Below are positions 17,964 to 26,417 of a stretch of DNA of 64,000 nt, one piece after another. The notes below the pieces were generated by a model. The model saw only the letters and a list, made by a program, of their open reading frames with translations. It did no database searches and was not told the DNA's origin. The DNA is from JAQVEM01 sp964603595 (GTDB lineage Bacteria > Actinomycetota > Humimicrobiia > Humimicrobiales > Humimicrobiaceae), in the NCBI GenBank assembly GCA_964603595.1, contig CAZRVN010000001.1, positions 124,001-188,000 of the forward strand, read 5' to 3'. The translations under genes and the position numbers were made by a program. The number at the start of each line of letters is the position of its first letter. The stretch's first letter is position 1.

Positions 17964-19391
17964 ATGACTTTTAAAAAAAGGATAAAAGTATTATGTATGG
18001 TTTCTTGTCCGGTTATTTTACTTTTAATTACAGTTACAATTACTTCATGCAGCGGCATGGGGCCATTTTCTAATTTTCCAGAAGGGGAAGAAAATCAGGG
18101 AATAGAGATATTTGAGGTAAAGAAGGGCAGCATTTACCAGACAGTTTCTACGGAAGGTCTTGTAGATTCAGGTTCTATGAATAATTACAACATGCAGGTC
18201 ACAGGTGAGATACTGTCTGCCGTTGAAAAAGGGGATTATTTTAAAAAAGGCGACATACTGGTAAAAATAGATAATTCAGAGGGAATGTCCATGTTTGAGC
18301 AGATTGAGAAAAATCTAAAGCTCTCAGAAATTTCTTTAAAAACAGCTAAATTAAATTACCAGTCAGCTCTTGATTCAAATCATATAACCATCCAGCTGGC
18401 AGAGCTTGATACCGAGAAGGCGGAAGAGTCTGCAAAAAGTGCTCTCAGTTCCCTGGAAAGTGCAAATGAAAGCGCCGAGCTATCATATAAGAGTGCTAGT
18501 AGAGCCCTTGAGGAGGCAGAAGAAATGCTGGCGCTGGCAGAGGCAGACCATTCTACGACAGAAATGCAGATGGCCCAGTATGAATCAAGTGTAGAATCAG
18601 CAGAGGAACAGCTGGAGTCAACTGAAGTATCGGCAGATTCATCGAAGTCTCAGGCCGAATCTTCTTATAATCAGACATTAATAAGCCAGTCAACTAATTA
18701 CTGGAGCAATTTATCAAATCTGCAGTCAGCGGAAAAACAAATAGAATCAACAAGATTTAATATAAAACAGGCAGAAATTCAGCTTGAGCTTGCAAGGATG
18801 GATTATGAGTTGGCAAAGGAAGACCTTGATGATTATATATTATATGCTGCCTATGATGGTCTGGTTATTTCATCTGATTTTGAAGAAGGAAATAATAATT
18901 CTGGGAGTAATTCCATTTCTATAACAAACAAAAATTTTCTAATAACAGCAACTATAGGTGAAACGGATATACCAAAAATTTTAGTGAACGATAAAGCATA
19001 TATTACTCTTGATGCATATCCTGATTACCAATTTTCAGGAAAGGTAAAAAAAATAATACCCGTAATGATTGAAGAGGGAAATATAGCTTCATTCGAAATA
19101 GTTGTTGATTTTGATAATACGGAGAATGCCGAAATCTTTTATGGTTTTTCAGCAAGTATCGATATCGTGGTGGAAATGGCAGAAGATGTCCTTTGTGTCC
19201 CTATTCAGGCAGTTTATGAGGAAGGTGGGAAAAGCTACGTGGATGTACTGGTTTCAGGGGAAGAAGATACGGGAGACAGGGAAGAATCCGTAAAGAAAAC
19301 GGAAATTACTACAGGAATAAATGATTATTCTTATATAGAAGTTACTTCAGGACTTAATCAAGGAGATATAGTCGTAACTTCGAGGATATGA
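17964..19391 (+). CDS. MacA/HlyD-type membrane fusion lipoprotein
   Basis: A 475-residue periplasmic-adaptor-type subunit of an ABC exporter. A signal peptide ends in a lipobox (TITSC, Cys near residue 30), so it is predicted to be a lipoprotein. A biotinyl-lipoyl-like half-domain (GEILSAVEKGDYFKKGDILVKI) is split by a long coiled-coil hairpin rich in Ser, Ala and Glu (about 105-290). Beta-barrel and membrane-proximal domains follow (ITLDAYPDYQFSGKVKKI, VLCVPIQAVYEEGGKSYV). It heads a unit with the ATPase and permease downstream. In a single-membrane cell such proteins connect the pump to the wall side rather than to TolC. Substrate unknown; peptide or antibiotic export, or envelope stress response, is inferred. 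Confidence 0.88.
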   Translation: MTFKKRIKVLCMVSCPVILLLITVTITSCSGMGPFSNFPEGEENQGIEIFEVKKGSIYQTVSTEGLVDSGSMNNYNMQVTGEILSAVEKGDYFKKGDILVKIDNSEGMSMFEQIEKNLKLSEISLKTAKLNYQSALDSNHITIQLAELDTEKAEESAKSALSSLESANESAELSYKSASRALEEAEEMLALAEADHSTTEMQMAQYESSVESAEEQLESTEVSADSSKSQAESSYNQTLISQSTNYWSNLSNLQSAEKQIESTRFNIKQAEIQLELARMDYELAKEDLDDYILYAAYDGLVISSDFEEGNNNSGSNSISITNKNFLITATIGETDIPKILVNDKAYITLDAYPDYQFSGKVKKIIPVMIEEGNIASFEIVVDFDNTENAEIFYGFSASIDIVVEMAEDVLCVPIQAVYEEGGKSYVDVLVSGEEDTGDREESVKKTEITTGINDYSYIEVTSGLNQGDIVVTSRI

Positions 19392-19429
19392 TAGATCGGA
19401 AAAATTTTTTAAGCAGTATTATATAAAAT

Positions 19430-20206
19430 ATGGAAGATATGATAATAAAAATTAAAGATGTCACCAGGACTTATAAAATTGGTGATTTTAAAGTAAATGC
19501 ATTAAGGGGGATTAATCTTGAAGTAAAACAAGGTGAATTCCTGTCCATCATGGGACCTTCCGGTTCAGGAAAATCAACGCTTATGAATATGATGGGCTGT
19601 CTTGATACTCCCACATCGGGGACTTACATACTTGAAGACAAAAATATAGATAAATTAAATGATGACCAGTTGGCAGAGATAAGGAATAAAAAAGTTGGTT
19701 TTGTGTTCCAGACTTTTAACCTGCTCCCGAGGGTCAATATCACGGGAAATGTTGAGTTGCCACTAATTTATTCAAAGGAGAAAACATCTATGCCGAGAAA
19801 GGATATGATAAATGAGGTAATAGATTCGGTAGGATTAAGCGAATGGATAAAACACAGACCAGGGGAATTATCAGGAGGACAGAGGCAGAGAGTTGCTATT
19901 GCGAGGGCTATTATCAATAATCCTGCAATAATACTTGCAGATGAACCTACAGGTAATCTGGACTCAAGGACAGGTGAAGAGATTATGGCCATATTCCAGA
20001 AATTAAACAGAGATGGAAAGACCATTCTTTTTGTTACCCATGAAATTGAACTTGCAAAACATGCAGGAAGAATAGTTTATATAAAAGATGGACTGATAAA
20101 CGGAGAAGAGATTATAAAAGATCCCATTAACGCATTAGAGAGATTGGGAAATATGCCGGTACTGGAAGAAAAGATAAATAACATGAAAGAGGGTATATCC
20201 GGATGA
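19430..20206 (+). CDS. MacB/LolD-type ABC transporter ATP-binding protein
   Basis: A 258-residue ATPase. Walker A is GPSGSGKST (near residue 44), the Q-loop is FQTFNLLPR, the ABC signature is LSGGQRQRVAIARAI, Walker B and D-loop are ILADEPTGNLDSRTG, and the H-loop is FVTHE. Sequence character is of the MacB/FtsE/LolD (type VII, mechanotransmission) subfamily. Its stop overlaps the permease start by 4 bp, and it lies 38 bp after the adaptor gene, so the three form one exporter. Confidence 0.95.
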   Translation: MEDMIIKIKDVTRTYKIGDFKVNALRGINLEVKQGEFLSIMGPSGSGKSTLMNMMGCLDTPTSGTYILEDKNIDKLNDDQLAEIRNKKVGFVFQTFNLLPRVNITGNVELPLIYSKEKTSMPRKDMINEVIDSVGLSEWIKHRPGELSGGQRQRVAIARAIINNPAIILADEPTGNLDSRTGEEIMAIFQKLNRDGKTILFVTHEIELAKHAGRIVYIKDGLINGEEIIKDPINALERLGNMPVLEEKINNMKEGISG

Positions 20207-21507
20207 GAAGGATAATTGAAAATATAAAGATTGCTTTTAAATCCCTGGCTTTAAATAAATTAAGGTCTTTTCTTACCATGCTGGGAATTATCATCGGTGT
20301 CGGCTCTGTAGTAGCAGTAATGTCTGTTGGAGCAGCAGCAGAGGCATCTATAACAGAGAATATACAGAGCATCGGAACCAATGTTATTGCGGTATCTCCG
20401 GGAAGGGACCAGGCATTTAAAGGTGGAAATCAAGCTGGTAGTAGTACACAGTTAAGAATGGGTACGGAGGAAGGTCAGCAGGGTGGTTTAAGAATGATGT
20501 TTGAAGAAGAGGAAGAGGAAATCGTAGCAGGAGAGCTATATCTGGAGGATGTCGATGCCTTAAAAGAAAAATCGGAGCTAATTAAAGAAGTAGTTCCTAT
20601 ATTAACTGCGGGAAACCTTGAATTTTCCTATAAAAGCTGGAGCGGTAATATAAATGTAATTTCTACATCAGAAGATTATTTAAAAGTTATGGGCTATGAG
20701 ATTGATAAAGGGAGTTTTTTTACGGAAGGGGATATATCTAATTCAACAAGCGTGGCTATCATTGGATATAATGTGGTTTCGGATTATTTTGGGAAAACGG
20801 ATCCTGTTGGCAAAGAAGTAAAGATTGGGGGGAAAAAGTTTATAGTTATGGGAACGTTAGATACAACAGGTTACACTTTTGGCACAAGTACGGACAATTC
20901 CGTTATTATACCGGTTACGACAGCACAGAACAATTTATATGGAACAGACACGATCAGTCAGATAACAGCAAAGGTTATCGACGAAGACAGTATAGATATG
21001 GCTATGGAGGAAACAAAAGAAATCCTGCGGGTCCAACATCATATACTACCGGGTGAAGCTAATGACTTTGAAGTGAGCAGCTCCGAGCAGCTTCTTGAAG
21101 TTGCAAGTACGGTTACAAATATTCTGGTAATTACACTAACAAGCATAGCAGCAATATCACTTCTGGTCGGAGGTATAGGAATTATGAATATTATGTTTGT
21201 GTCAGTTACTGAGAGAACAAGAGAAATTGGTATAAGAAAGGCGATAGGAGCTAAAAATAGAGATGTGATGGTACAATTTTTAACCGAGAGTTTGGTGTTA
21301 AGTTTATCGGGAGGTGTTATTGGAATAGGTTTTGCGGGTCTTATAACCTGGGTTTTGAATACTTTTACTGACTTAGGTTCACTCATTACAACTTTTCCAA
21401 TAGCTCTGGCTTTGTCATTTTCTACAATAATAGGACTGGTATTCGGTATTTTTCCTGCAATGAGAGCAGCAAGACTGCATCCTATTGATTCATTAAGGCA
21501 TGAATAG
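20203..21507 (+). CDS. MacB-type ABC transporter permease (FtsX fold)
   Basis: A 434-residue permease with the type VII layout: one N-terminal helix (about 18-42, SFLTMLGIIIGVGSVVAVMSVG), a large extracytoplasmic domain (45-300) and three C-terminal helices (about 310-425) carrying ERTREIGIRKAIGA. The extracytoplasmic domain contains an unusual acidic run, FEEEEEEIVAGEL, near residues 102-115, which could bind cations or a basic substrate. It pairs with the ATPase by a 4-bp overlap. A two-component system follows 93 bp downstream and may control it. Confidence 0.93.
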   Translation: MRRIIENIKIAFKSLALNKLRSFLTMLGIIIGVGSVVAVMSVGAAAEASITENIQSIGTNVIAVSPGRDQAFKGGNQAGSSTQLRMGTEEGQQGGLRMMFEEEEEEIVAGELYLEDVDALKEKSELIKEVVPILTAGNLEFSYKSWSGNINVISTSEDYLKVMGYEIDKGSFFTEGDISNSTSVAIIGYNVVSDYFGKTDPVGKEVKIGGKKFIVMGTLDTTGYTFGTSTDNSVIIPVTTAQNNLYGTDTISQITAKVIDEDSIDMAMEETKEILRVQHHILPGEANDFEVSSSEQLLEVASTVTNILVITLTSIAAISLLVGGIGIMNIMFVSVTERTREIGIRKAIGAKNRDVMVQFLTESLVLSLSGGVIGIGFAGLITWVLNTFTDLGSLITTFPIALALSFSTIIGLVFGIFPAMRAARLHPIDSLRHE

Positions 21508-21600
21508 TTTTTAAAATTGTTTTATACTCATTTAGTATAAAATTAAAAAGGATTATGATAACAATTAAAAAAAGATTTTAATTAATTAAAGGATAATAAA

Positions 21601-22272
21601 TTGAAGATACTTATAATTGAAGATGAAAAATCAGTGGCTGACAATCTCAAATTAGGACTTAAGCAGCATAGATTTATTGCCGATGTGGCCTACAGAGGTC
21701 AGGAAGGTTACGATATGGTAGGTGAATTTGATTATGATGTTATAATCCTTGACCTCATGCTGCCTGATATATCAGGAGAAGATTTATGTAGAAAAATGAG
21801 GAAAGAGAAAATAAGCAGTTTTATACTTATGCTTACTGCCAAAAAACAGATAGGAAATATTGTTGAAGGATTAAATTGCGGAGCTGATGATTATCTTACC
21901 AAACCATTTGAATTCTCTGAATTACTGGCAAGGTTAAAGGCGCTGCTTAGAAGAAATTCAAAAAATAAGGAAAATATACTTAAAACATTTGACATAAAAA
22001 TCGACCTTGACAGGGAACAGGCGTTTGCAAGTGGGAGTGAAATGAAACTAACAAAAAAAGAATTTATGATTTTAGAATACCTATTAAGGTGTAAAGGGCA
22101 GCTGGTAAGCAGAAACCAGATTCTTGAACATGCCTGGGATAGAAATGTAGATATTTTTACCAATATAGTAGATACTCATATAAAGAATTTAAGGAAAAAG
22201 CTGGGTAAATCCGGAAGAATTATAAAAACTGTTTATGGCTCAGGATACAGGATAGAGGACGATGGAGGTTAA
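21601..22272 (+). CDS. OmpR/PhoB-family response regulator
   Basis: A 223-residue regulator. The receiver domain (1-115) has the acidic pair in IIEDEK, the phospho-acceptor Asp51 in IILDLMLPD, and Lys in the YLTKPFEFSELLARL switch region. The C-terminal winged helix (about 128-220) shows LTKKEFMILEYLL and VDTHIKNLRKKLG. It starts with TTG behind AAAGGATAA. The kinase gene begins 9 bp later, so the pair is cotranscribed; proximity to the exporter suggests that as its target. Confidence 0.95.
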   Translation: MKILIIEDEKSVADNLKLGLKQHRFIADVAYRGQEGYDMVGEFDYDVIILDLMLPDISGEDLCRKMRKEKISSFILMLTAKKQIGNIVEGLNCGADDYLTKPFEFSELLARLKALLRRNSKNKENILKTFDIKIDLDREQAFASGSEMKLTKKEFMILEYLLRCKGQLVSRNQILEHAWDRNVDIFTNIVDTHIKNLRKKLGKSGRIIKTVYGSGYRIEDDGG

Positions 22273-22281
22273 GCTGGAATT

Positions 22282-23463
22282 ATGAAACTTACGATTCAAA
22301 AAAAAATAGTCCTGTGGTTTGTAATAATTTTGCTTGTTTCTTTAATCCTTTATGGTTTTTTAATATATTTTGTTTACAGCTATAACCTCAGAGGGGAAAG
22401 ATATATTATTTCTGTAGCCAAACATCTAGAAGGGACGGATAAAATAATTATCGAGAGGTTACGAGATGTGAATAAGTCTGAGCCATTCGGACTTCCGCCC
22501 AATTTTAAAATCCTCCCTCCGGTACTTTTTTCAAGAATATTTTATATGCTGACAGGTGGTGTAATCGCAATAATTACGATAGCAGTATCAGGCGGGTTTT
22601 TTGTACAGAGAAGAATGCTGCACCAGATCGATGTTATTACGGAAAATGTAAAAGAAATAGATGAGAAAAGGTTGCATCTGAGGTTGAATCTAAAAGGGAA
22701 AGATGCTATCTCGAATATGGCAAGGGTATTTGATAATATGCTGGATAAAATCGAGACATCATTTAAAAAACAGAAGCAATTTATTCAGAATGCTTCACAT
22801 GAGCTGAATACTCCTCTTACTGTAATAAAAACAAAAATTGACATGCTAAGGCAGAAAAGGAGCGTTACAAGAAAGGAATATGCTGAAACACTGGACCTGA
22901 TTGATGGTGAAATTATGAGACTTTCAAAAATAACCGAAGAATTACTTATTTTATCGGATATGGAAGAAAATAAGGGTAAAGTTGAATTCGGGAAAGTAGA
23001 CGTAAGAAAAGCCCTGGATAAGATTTTAAAATTATTTGATAATCAGATTAAGTCCAGGGAATTAAAGCTTAAAAAAAATTTAAAAGGTAATTTTATTATT
23101 GAAGGCAGTGATGTACAGGTTGAGCAGCTCCTTTTTAACCTTATAGATAATGCCATAAAATATGGTGTCAGGGGGAAAGATGTTGATATAAAGCTTGAAA
23201 ATGATACTGACAGGGGACTACTGGTCTACAGTGTTACAAATACAAGCGAAAAAATCAGGGAAAAGGATATCCCGCACATATTCGAGCGTTTTTATAAAGC
23301 AGGGACAGGAGGAGGAAGGAAGAGTTTTGGTCTTGGTCTTTCCATAAGTAAGAAAATAGTAGAAAATCATAATGGGACGATTAAAGTTGATTATAACAGA
23401 GATAAAAATGAAGTGACTTTCAAAGTTAATATGCCACTATTCAACAGGAAGCAAAAGAAATAA
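22282..23463 (+). CDS. Membrane sensor histidine kinase
   Basis: A 393-residue kinase with two membrane helices (about 8-30 and 84-108) around a short extracytoplasmic loop of roughly 50 residues. A HAMP linker, the dimerisation domain with phospho-acceptor His173 in NASHELNTPLTV, and a GHKL catalytic domain follow (N box LIDNAIKYG, then IPHIFERFYK and SFGLGLSISKKI). The small sensor loop resembles intramembrane-type sensors of antimicrobial or envelope stress. GGAGG at the end of the regulator gene serves as its ribosome site. Confidence 0.95.
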   Translation: MKLTIQKKIVLWFVIILLVSLILYGFLIYFVYSYNLRGERYIISVAKHLEGTDKIIIERLRDVNKSEPFGLPPNFKILPPVLFSRIFYMLTGGVIAIITIAVSGGFFVQRRMLHQIDVITENVKEIDEKRLHLRLNLKGKDAISNMARVFDNMLDKIETSFKKQKQFIQNASHELNTPLTVIKTKIDMLRQKRSVTRKEYAETLDLIDGEIMRLSKITEELLILSDMEENKGKVEFGKVDVRKALDKILKLFDNQIKSRELKLKKNLKGNFIIEGSDVQVEQLLFNLIDNAIKYGVRGKDVDIKLENDTDRGLLVYSVTNTSEKIREKDIPHIFERFYKAGTGGGRKSFGLGLSISKKIVENHNGTIKVDYNRDKNEVTFKVNMPLFNRKQKK

Positions 23464-23551
23464 ATATTTCCTTAAATCTCCAGTTTATCTCCATTTTTTA
23501 TTTTTATAATAATATAAAAATTTTTTTATATTATTATGAAGGGAGAAATCT

Positions 23552-23863
23552 ATGAATAATTTATCAGTACAGGATATCGGTCCGGTTACAAGACCGGATA
23601 ATTTTTCTTTTGTTTTTAAACTATTAGGATTTATGCCTTATATAACCATAGCTGTACTTATTGTTGCAGTGGTAATATGGGTTGTATTTGGCGTAAAAAA
23701 ATTAAGGTGGGCAAAAATGCTGGCCATAGCTTTAACTGTTATCACGGTTATAGCGGCTATATCGAGTTTGGGCGGCATATTTATAGCAGGAAATAGAGGA
23801 AAAGATACCCGTGATATGGAACGGTTTGAGAACTTCAAATATGAAAGAAATTCGGAATTTTAG
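23552..23863 (+). CDS. Small two-helix membrane protein, unknown function
   Basis: A 103-residue protein with two predicted membrane helices (about residues 25-48 and 55-78) and charged termini (tail RFENFKYERNSEF). I do not recognise it. It has a good ribosome site (AAGGGAG) and follows the histidine kinase by 88 bp in the same direction, so it may be an accessory protein of the two-component system or exporter. A 15-bp AT-only inverted repeat (23506-23520 with 23523-23537) lies just before it. Confidence 0.65.
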   Translation: MNNLSVQDIGPVTRPDNFSFVFKLLGFMPYITIAVLIVAVVIWVVFGVKKLRWAKMLAIALTVITVIAAISSLGGIFIAGNRGKDTRDMERFENFKYERNSEF

Positions 23864-24055
23864 AAAAGATCTATTATGATAATATTGTAAATAAAACGGA
23901 AATAATAGATTAAAAAACTAGAAGAGAGATTTTAAAGGGTTTAATCTCCAAACAAATATATATGATATAATTGTTTAAAGTTGTATGCTTTATTTTTATT
24001 AAATGTTGTACCCGGAGTGATAATAATATCAGTTATAAAATAAGTAAATGGGAAT

Positions 24056-24736
24056 ATGAAAGTTACCTTTATTAAAAAAATTAAGGAAACTGAAAATATC
24101 TTTTCATTTGTTTTTAAACCTGAAGAGAGGGTAACATGGAAAGCCGGGCAGTATATATTTTTAAAAATATTGCACTCAAAACCTGATGACAGAGGAGAAA
24201 AAAGGCACTTTACGATATCTTCCGCACCTTATGAAGAAAATATTTTTATTACAACTAAATTTGATTTTAAAAATGGAAGCTCATTTAAAAAAGCAATGAT
24301 AAGCTTAAAAGAAGGTAGCTATATCGAGACATCTGATCCAGAGGGAGATTTCATAATTAAGGAACCTGATGCAAAATATGTTTTTATTGCAGGAGGTATA
24401 GGGATAACACCATACAGGTCAATACTGCTGGATATGGGAAGAAAAAGAAATAAGGTTGATACTATTCTTTTATATTTCTGCAAATCCAGAGAGACTATAT
24501 TCAGTGATATTTTTAATAGTATGGAGAAAAAATACGGGTGGCTGAAGGTGCATTATATAAATGAGCCGCATCATATAAATGAAGATATAATAAAAGAAAA
24601 AGTTTATGATTTTAACAAAAGGAACTTTTTTGTTTCAGGGCCTTTTAACATGGTAAAGGCGGCAGAAGATGTTCTATCAAACTTAAATGTTGCTAAAAAC
24701 TCCATAACAAAAGATTACTTTCCGGGTTACGAATAA
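24056..24736 (+). CDS. FAD/NAD(P)-binding oxidoreductase (ferredoxin reductase-like)
   Basis: A 226-residue flavoprotein of the ferredoxin-NADP reductase superfamily. The FAD-binding beta-barrel (1-100) has AGQYIFLKI and the RxxT-like flavin motif KRHFTISSAP. The nucleotide-binding half has FIAGGIGITPYRSIL and ends in FVSGPFNMVKAAEDVL. There is no [2Fe-2S] domain and no membrane region, so it would need a partner electron carrier that is not encoded nearby. It starts with ATG without a strong Shine-Dalgarno. The physiological acceptor is unknown. Confidence 0.85.
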   Translation: MKVTFIKKIKETENIFSFVFKPEERVTWKAGQYIFLKILHSKPDDRGEKRHFTISSAPYEENIFITTKFDFKNGSSFKKAMISLKEGSYIETSDPEGDFIIKEPDAKYVFIAGGIGITPYRSILLDMGRKRNKVDTILLYFCKSRETIFSDIFNSMEKKYGWLKVHYINEPHHINEDIIKEKVYDFNKRNFFVSGPFNMVKAAEDVLSNLNVAKNSITKDYFPGYE

Positions 24737-24793
24737 AAATAAGGTGTCTATATAACTATAATAATATTCATTAAATAATATTAACCCTGTATA

Positions 24794-24821
24794 ATTCTTA
24801 ATATTAAAAAATATTAAGAAT
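24794..24821 (+). promoter_or_regulatory. Hairpin at the start of the lnt-like gene
   Basis: ATTCTTAATATT (24794-24805) and AATATTAAGAAT (24810-24821) form a perfect 12-bp stem with loop AAAA. It covers the first possible start codon (ATG 24820) and ends 8 nt before the second (ATG 24829). There is no T run after it, so it is not a standard terminator. A TATAAT overlaps its left arm at 24790-24795. Confidence 0.45.
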
Positions 24822-24828
24822 GATATTT

Positions 24829-26358
24829 ATGAAGAATCATCAGAGATTAATACTGATACTGCTTTCAGCATTATTTTTATTTCTTAGCTTCAAAGAGCTC
24901 GGATTTTTTGCATGGTTTTCATTATTACCTTTTTTATTTGTTGTCTATAAATCCAACCTGAAACAAACAGTAATAGCGAGCCTTATTTGCGGAATTGGTT
25001 TCTTTGCGGGGGTAACATACTGGATGAATGTTCTTCCGGTAAAATACACCTGGTTATTGCTCACACCGTTATTAAGTGTTGGTTTCATAATTTTCGGGAT
25101 AAAAACATATTTTATATATAGTAAGATACACCAGCCGTATATCAGGTTATTTTTAATCCCTGCTGCCTGGATACTTATAGAATTTATAAGGTCACAAACC
25201 CGTCTTGCCTTCACAATCGGTATTCTGGGGTACAGCCAGCATAATTTTTTACCCCTGATGCATATTACAAGATTTACAGGTATATATGGTGTAACTTTTA
25301 TACTCCTGCTTTTTAATGTAGCTATTTTTGAAACAATATTGTTTTTTATTAAAAAAAGGAAAGTTAATTTTAAATTTTTAATTATAGTTGTATCCATTTT
25401 AGTATTATTTTCTGGCTATGGGATTATAAGTGTAAATAATAATTTAAACCGGGTTATAAAAAATAAAGGTTACAGTGAGATAGAGGTGGCAGCGGTTCTT
25501 CCGGATATAAAACTTGGTGATAAATATATTGAAAGCGGGCTTGAGATAATTCCTGAAGAATATAGCAGTAGCAGTTTTTTTAAAGAAGGCACAGAACTGG
25601 TTGTATTCCCGGAAAGCATGATATGGGGGTTTATGGATGAAAATAAAGCTTTTAAAGAGTGGATAGAAAAAGTTGCCAGAGAAGAAAAATTTTATTTGCT
25701 TATGGGACAGTATGTACAGGATGGAGATAATAAAGGGTATTATAATTCGGCTTTTTTATACGATCCTGATTTAGAGATTATAGGCAGGTATAATGAAATA
25801 AATCCCGTGCCTTTCAGCCAGTATGTTCCTTACAGAAAAGTTCTGGGTTTTTTAAAATTCTTGGATTTTTCTGAAATAAATCTTATCACTGGCAGCGAAT
25901 ACAATACTATTGAGTATACCGGAAAGGGTAAATTAGGAATAAATATTTGTTATGAATCAACCATTCCTTCGATTGCAAGGAATATAAGGAATAATGATGC
26001 TGAAGCATTGATTATTCTGTCGGATAGCTCAAGTCTTGATAACAGCATAGCACCGTGGCATCATATTGTATTTTCAAAGGTAAGGGCTATTGAGAATGGA
26101 TGTTATGTAGTTCACTGCGCTAATGCAGGAATATCTGCAGTAATATCGCCGGCAGGGGAGATTGTGGCTAGTTCAGGTCTTTCAGAAAAAAAAGTTCTTT
26201 ATGGAAAAATATATCTTACAGGTGAAAAAACTTTTTACTCAAGATTTGGAAATATACTTATGTTTATTTACTTTTCTATTATATCTTTAGTAACCATAAT
26301 TTATTTAATATCTCTGAATCTTAAGAAATCCACAGGTAAAAAAAGAAAAACAGAATAA
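24829..26358 (+). CDS. lnt: Divergent apolipoprotein N-acyltransferase-like protein (Lnt family)
   Basis: A 509-residue protein with about seven membrane helices in the first 210 residues, a nitrilase-fold domain (about 215-460) and one C-terminal helix, which is the Lnt architecture. Of the expected Glu-Lys-Cys triad the Glu is visible in VVFPESMIWG and the Cys in GINICYES. The segment that normally reads YxKxxLVPFGE reads YNEINPVPFSQ, so Lys is replaced by Glu. The usual TNDAWFG loop is also changed (ILSDSSSLDNS). It may be inactive, have shifted chemistry, or acylate something else. I chose ATG 24829 (MKNHQRL); ATG 24820 would add three residues but lies in a hairpin. Family membership is clear, activity is not. 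Confidence 0.82.
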   Translation: MKNHQRLILILLSALFLFLSFKELGFFAWFSLLPFLFVVYKSNLKQTVIASLICGIGFFAGVTYWMNVLPVKYTWLLLTPLLSVGFIIFGIKTYFIYSKIHQPYIRLFLIPAAWILIEFIRSQTRLAFTIGILGYSQHNFLPLMHITRFTGIYGVTFILLLFNVAIFETILFFIKKRKVNFKFLIIVVSILVLFSGYGIISVNNNLNRVIKNKGYSEIEVAAVLPDIKLGDKYIESGLEIIPEEYSSSSFFKEGTELVVFPESMIWGFMDENKAFKEWIEKVAREEKFYLLMGQYVQDGDNKGYYNSAFLYDPDLEIIGRYNEINPVPFSQYVPYRKVLGFLKFLDFSEINLITGSEYNTIEYTGKGKLGINICYESTIPSIARNIRNNDAEALIILSDSSSLDNSIAPWHHIVFSKVRAIENGCYVVHCANAGISAVISPAGEIVASSGLSEKKVLYGKIYLTGEKTFYSRFGNILMFIYFSIISLVTIIYLISLNLKKSTGKKRKTE

Positions 26359-26362
26359 AATA

Positions 26363-26399
26363 TTTGCATATTATTTATAAATATTGTATAATATGCAAA
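26363..26399 (+). promoter_or_regulatory. argC promoter inside an ArgR-like inverted repeat
   Basis: TTTGCATATTA (26363-26373) is repeated in inverted form as TAATATGCAAA (26389-26399). Within it lie a -35 (TTGCAT, 26364-26369) and a -10 (TATAAT, 26387-26392) exactly 17 bp apart. A protein bound to this repeat would cover both promoter boxes. The TGCAT/ATGCA half-sites resemble actinobacterial ARG boxes, and argR is in the operon, so ArgR repression is inferred. Confidence 0.7.
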
Positions 26400-26417
26400 A
26401 TTTCTATGGAGGTATTC

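Noticed and set aside
23506..23537. 15-bp inverted repeat before the small membrane gene as a terminator
   Set aside because: Made only of A and T with almost no loop; such repeats arise by chance in AT-rich DNA and the next gene seems cotranscribed.
26364..26417. An 18-residue N-terminal extension of ArgC from ATG 26364
   Set aside because: The codons lie within the promoter and inverted repeat and are not ArgC-like; GGAGG points to ATG 26418.
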